From: Arbacia lixula
Lineage: Eukaryota > Echinodermata > Echinoidea > Arbacioida > Arbaciidae
DNA: 64,000 nt
Assembly (NCBI GenBank): GCA_963669155.1
Contig: OZ022589.1
Location: 15,284,272-15,348,271 of the forward strand
Reading direction: 5' to 3'
In this document: piece after piece, positions 59,857-64,000 of the stretch
Position numbering within the stretch: the stretch's first letter is position 1
How the letters are laid out: every line of letters starts with the position of its first letter
Notes under the pieces: generated by a model
The model's database searches: none
Told to the model about the DNA's origin: nothing
What the model saw: the letters and a program-made list of their open reading frames with translations, nothing else
Position numbers and translations under genes: made by a program

Positions 59857-60795
59857 AAATAAAGACAACAAGAGAGCATGAGAGACACGCGTGTAACATA
59901 GATGGGAGAGATTAAAAAAAAGTACCGCGGTACCATGTGAATTGCTCCTTTTAATTCGGTAGTTCATAATAGTAAAAAGTATAATCAATCATCATTAAAA
60001 ATGCTCTTTATTTCTATTTGGTCACTTTGAGAAGTTCAGGTCACCTTCCAACGCTCGGAAGTGTCATAACTACTCGGGCTTTTACTTGTAAATGTTTTCA
60101 CTGTTATTTTTAGCAACGATTAAAACAAACTCGTATCGGGGCTAATTGTCCCTCTAAAGTAGACCAGAACGCCGTTTCATCAACGTATCATTGCCTCGTG
60201 CATTGCTTATCGAATTACGTTGGGTATGTTGGCCGGCATGTGATGAGGTGTTGGGGTGGAAAGTGAAGTTAGGCAAGGGTAATTATATAATATAATATGT
60301 TAGCCGATTCAAACCCCACTGCTCAATAATAATTGTAGCACCACTCCCCTCATTTACAGTGGATGCATTCGGCCCTCCTGTGCCTATTTTTCGACATTCG
60401 TGACGTTTGTTTACTATACTATATTGCCTAACCGTGTAAATACAATCTGTCTGTTTAACCCATTGCTCATGGTTTTGTATAACCCTGTCCAGGAAGGATC
60501 GTAATATTTGTCAATGGTTAAGGTTAAATGATGTCCTACAAGGTATCAGAAGTTGATTCACAGCCTCTTGTCGATTGTCTGAGCATCAGCTTGTATGGGA
60601 GTTGCACTGCCCAGTATCTGAGTAGATACAAGACAGCCCACGTTATGTGCAGGCTCCGTAAAGAATGGGTTAACGGACCCGGTACCATTCAGCCAGCTTT
60701 CTGCTTCCATTCGTTGAAACCAATGGGAGATGACGTATGTTTGTATGTATGGGAGATATTTAAGATAAGGACAGTTGTTGTAATGCATCGCAACC

Positions 60796-61026
60796 TATAG
60801 AGTACCGAAGTGTGACGTCATCTGAGCATTACTGTCAAGACCATTGGCTCTAAACAATACGGGTAGAGCAAGCAGTGGCGATCACAACGGGGACTGTAAT
60901 TGGGAGTGCCGGACACTAGCCCGATAGACAATATCGGACAGCTAAACCTCTCACTGGAATGAGTTTGTTTAGAGCCAATTGTCTTGACAACGTGTTCATA
61001 TAACGACAACACTTCGGTACTCTATA
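60796..61026. mobile_element. TA-flanked MITE (TIR TAGAGTACCGAAGTG), copy 2
   Basis: TATAGAGTACCGAAGTG ... CACTTCGGTACTCTATA with the same interior as 31598-31824 (GGCTCTAAACAATA, CCCGATAGACAATATC, GAGTTTGTTTAGAGCCAAT). It differs by scattered substitutions and small indels. Confidence 0.92.
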
Positions 61027-61563
61027 GCCAAATCGCTACAATGTTCCCAGTTCATATCATTAACCATTTATGCACCGTGTGTGCATATTGTTACCAGTAA
61101 TGTACACACAACACATATAGCAGCATTTGACCTCGCACAGCAAGGGTTAACGTTGTACTTGAGAGTGTGTGCTGTGCAAATCGATAGTTCTGTCAGCTTC
61201 AAGGCAAGAAGTATTCCCAAGGAGCTCGTTAGTGAAGAGGTTTCTTTTCCGTTAAGTACCTCACAAGAAATATGCATTGAACGTATACATGGTACACAGG
61301 TAGTTGCGCATTGATCCAGTGCGTTATGTTGGTAGATTCTCAAATTATAATAGTATTGCCGTAATTACGGGCCGTACTGACATATGTTAGATCAGGAATA
61401 TACCGTTCCTATATTACATAAACAAACATTTGTGTTTTTTTAAATAAATGTAGAAGGGTATTTATTAGTCTAGCTTGCAGACTTTTCGGAATTTTAAAGA
61501 TAATCTATTCAATAAAGGGGTCCTGGCCGCAGATGACTAATCAATCCCGATTTTTTTCTCCAG

Positions 61564-61632
61564 CCCCCCCCCTCCCCCCACCACCACCACCGCCACCACC
61601 GCCACCCCCCCCCCCCCCCCCCCCCCACACAC
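61564..61632. repeat. Poly-C / (CCA)n tract
   Basis: C runs around CCACCA triplets. Homopolymer length may be unreliable in assembly. Confidence 0.9.
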
Positions 61633-62030
61633 AACACTGAGAAAAGAGGAAAATTAAACAATGACTAGTCTTAGGACTCGGGAATCTAGATTTTGCAGAT
61701 TTTGCAGAAATTTTCAACAGCTTTGAAGCCAGGCAAAGTTCTCGAGATACATCCTGGGTTTTCCACTGCCACCTCTTACCTTTAATCACGCATTATCCTG
61801 GAGGAGATTGTAGGTCGTATTTGTTTTCAGTGGTGTAAGGTGAGTTTACATTATGTATGTATGAACTGGCTGATCACTGAGTGATGGCTGATACAGAAAG
61901 GCAACATGCGCATGTCCATTATCACGCGCGTAAATGTCTAGATTAATATTTCATCGTGCTAAAAACGACATGATTATGGAGCTCAGGCTAAATAAAAAAT
62001 AAGAATTAATGCCGTTGAAAACAAAAGAAA

Positions 62031-62073
62031 GAGAGAGAGAGAGTGTGTGTATGTGTGTGTGTTTGTGTGTATG

Positions 62074-62138
<65 letters not shown>

Positions 62139-62310
62139 GGAATTGTGGATAAAGAGAGAGAGGTGGGTGGGGAGGGATGTGAGAAAACGGGGGGGGGGGG
62201 AGGTAGAGATAAATGATGGTGATGGTGGATGGGGCGGAGGAAGTCGGGTGTGTGCGTGAGTGTGTAGGAGGGAGGGGGAGGGGAGAGGTGAGGGGGAGGG
62301 GGGGGGGGAA
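62031..62310. repeat. (GA)n, (GT)n and G-rich tracts
   Basis: GA at 62031-62041 and 62079-62149, a GT block between, then G-rich sequence to about 62310. Confidence 0.93.
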
Positions 62311-62690
62311 ATGAGGGATTGACTCACGTCTTAACGTTCAGCCAGCCAGCCAGACAGCCAGCATCACGACACGTACATCATTCATGATTGGCGACGGAAC
62401 GAGAGACCGTTGTTCCGTGGCTCGTGTAATCGTGGTCGTCTTATCATATTTATTATTAAAACAGGGGCGAATTATTTGATGATCGCACGCAGCTCTACGC
62501 AGCATATCGGTGTATAGAGGCATGCTACTACTGATTACATGAAGGTCCGTCCTGTCTTCTTGGCCTCTTCATTATGCACGGCTGGTCCACGTGTACTGTG
62601 ACCGGCTTATCTATCTTTCATACTTCTGTGACGTAATACGAGTGACGACAGGGAATCGACGTCGATAAGGCGTCCCCTCGTCTTACCTCA

Positions 62691-62759
62691 TCTCTCTTGC
62701 TCTCTCTCTCTCTCTCTCTCTCTTTCTTATTCTTTGTATCATTATTACTTTACCCCCCC

Positions 62760-62811
<52 letters not shown>

Positions 62812-62853
62812 CATTATATTGTATATGCATATCCATCCCCCTCTCTCTCTCTA

Positions 62854-62891
<38 letters not shown>

Positions 62892-62990
62892 TATTATATC
62901 ATTTAGGCATATATGTGTAAATGTCCCCCTCTCTCTCCCTCTCTCATTTTCTCTATCTCTCCCTTTCTCTCCCTCTCTCCCGTTATGTTC
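62691..62990. repeat. (CT)n microsatellites
   Basis: Three CT tracts separated by similar ATTATAT-containing spacers (TATTGTATATGCATATC and TATATCATTTAGGCATAT), which suggests a larger duplicated unit. Confidence 0.93.
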
Positions 62991-63198
62991 TCTACTATTT
63001 CTGGCGTGCGCCAACACGCTACAGCAATGTGCAGTAAAACGTTTTGTGCAGTAGTAGGAATCTAATCATAATCAAGGGGCGGAGCTCCCACTTCAAACAT
63101 AGCAACTGCCCTCGATAGAACGCAGAGATAGATTAATTTAAGGTACGTGTACTCGCCCTGTTCCCTCCCACACCCCGCCCCGCACAAACTAATGAACA

Positions 63199-63224
63199 TT
63201 AAAGGGACAGTTCACCCTGAAGAT
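63199..63224. mobile_element. Left end of a TTAA-family MITE (solo)
   Basis: TTAAAGGGACAGTTCACCCT matches the ends of the CRE/E-box family. No matching right end or 13-mer is seen in the remaining window. Confidence 0.5.
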
Positions 63225-63928
63225 TGTGACTATAATTATGCACGTACAAAGCATATTGAAGCATCATTTTGTCAGTCGTCTAAGTTATATGAAATATGCA
63301 GTAAATGCTATTTTGGGCAGTATGTGCTATGAAACGCAAACTTTTTTTGACATTTCCCTCTTTTTATTACTGACTGGGTGATGAGAGGCTGTTTGACTGG
63401 CTGAAAACTGTCATCTCACTTCAAATTGTCCGTTCATCATTGATCGGGGGAAATACTTCGACCAACTAAAACATCGGGAAAAGTGCACCCGCGACCCACG
63501 TACTCGCATACCATGTTGGTCATAAACTCTCGAAAGGTTCAACCCGTAAAATGGTGTCCTATATCCTCACGCGATCACACTCACTTAGTGTCATCCCACG
63601 TAAAGCTTCTCGGGTGATCTATGGTGGGTGGACTGTAAGGATGCGAGGAAATGTTATCGCGATATTACCGCTTATGAACTTCTCATGTTATCAGAGCACA
63701 TGACTGGATTGTTTGTGAACCATCGATACATTGATATATCGATACTGTGATGTAGAGATATACTAGGCAATATGTCTCGATACCCGCGTGTATACACTCG
63801 GCATGATTGTTGTCAAAGGAGAATGAAGAAAGAGAGATAGCGAGAGAGTATGTGTGAGAGAAGGAGAGCACGAGATGTTGGTTGAGGGGAAGAGTGAATG
63901 TGTTCATAAGAGTGTTTGAAAGAGGGAG

Positions 63929-63930
63929 AT

Positions 63931-63976
<46 letters not shown>

Positions 63977-64000
63977 AAGAAAGAAAGAGAGAGAGAGAGA
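63929..64000. repeat. (GA)n microsatellite at window end
   Basis: GA tract running to the window edge. Confidence 0.95.

Noticed and set aside
59384..59988. 171-codon and shorter Ser/Leu-rich minus-strand frames
   Set aside because: GA/GATA repeat translation.

Overview
This is an AT-rich, intron-rich animal nuclear DNA window. It is crowded with microsatellites (GA/CT, CA, AGT, ATC, CTT) and small inverted-repeat transposons. Together with a class B1 neuropeptide-type receptor and a Ngaro-type retrotransposon, this suggests a marine invertebrate, plausibly an echinoderm such as a sea urchin. The organism is an inference from general character, not from a diagnostic gene.

The main gene fills 3911-18431 on the + strand. 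It is a secretin-family (class B1) G-protein-coupled receptor whose ten visible coding exons have mutually compatible splice phases. They encode the second half of the hormone-binding domain, all seven membrane helices and a 188-residue cytoplasmic tail. The signal peptide and first hormone-domain exon were not found and may lie upstream. The receptor lacks both cysteines of the usual TM3-ECL2 disulfide and the usual TM6 proline. Reading through the donor after TM7 gives a short alternative tail. Its introns carry two large (AGT)n arrays, a TTAA-flanked fold-back element and three copies of a MITE-like family that carries an invariant CRE/E-box 13-mer.

18432-31600 has no intact recognised gene. 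It holds CTT/GAA, CT and GA tracts, a dead non-LTR reverse transcriptase fragment, two weak candidate exons, an inverted pair of tRNA-like SINEs, and a TMEM53/DUF829-like pseudogene (27491-28525) that keeps an intron but carries frameshifts and stops. 31600-34000 holds a TA-flanked MITE, tRNA-like SINE heads and a broken Tc1-like transposase followed by a 242-bp tandem duplication.

38237-43640 is a decayed tyrosine-recombinase retrotransposon on the minus strand. It has a CCHC gag knuckle, a reverse transcriptase (FLDDG), an RNase H region with an out-of-frame 202-bp triplication, and a recombinase with an HSLRSGG box. Its split direct repeats run A1-ORFs-B1-A2-B2, as in Ngaro elements.

44000-64000 is mostly repeats: fold-back elements, two more CRE/E-box MITE copies, a second TA-flanked MITE, a minisatellite and many dinucleotide tracts. 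One candidate first coding exon with a signal peptide and a good donor (53444-53548) may start a gene that continues beyond the window.
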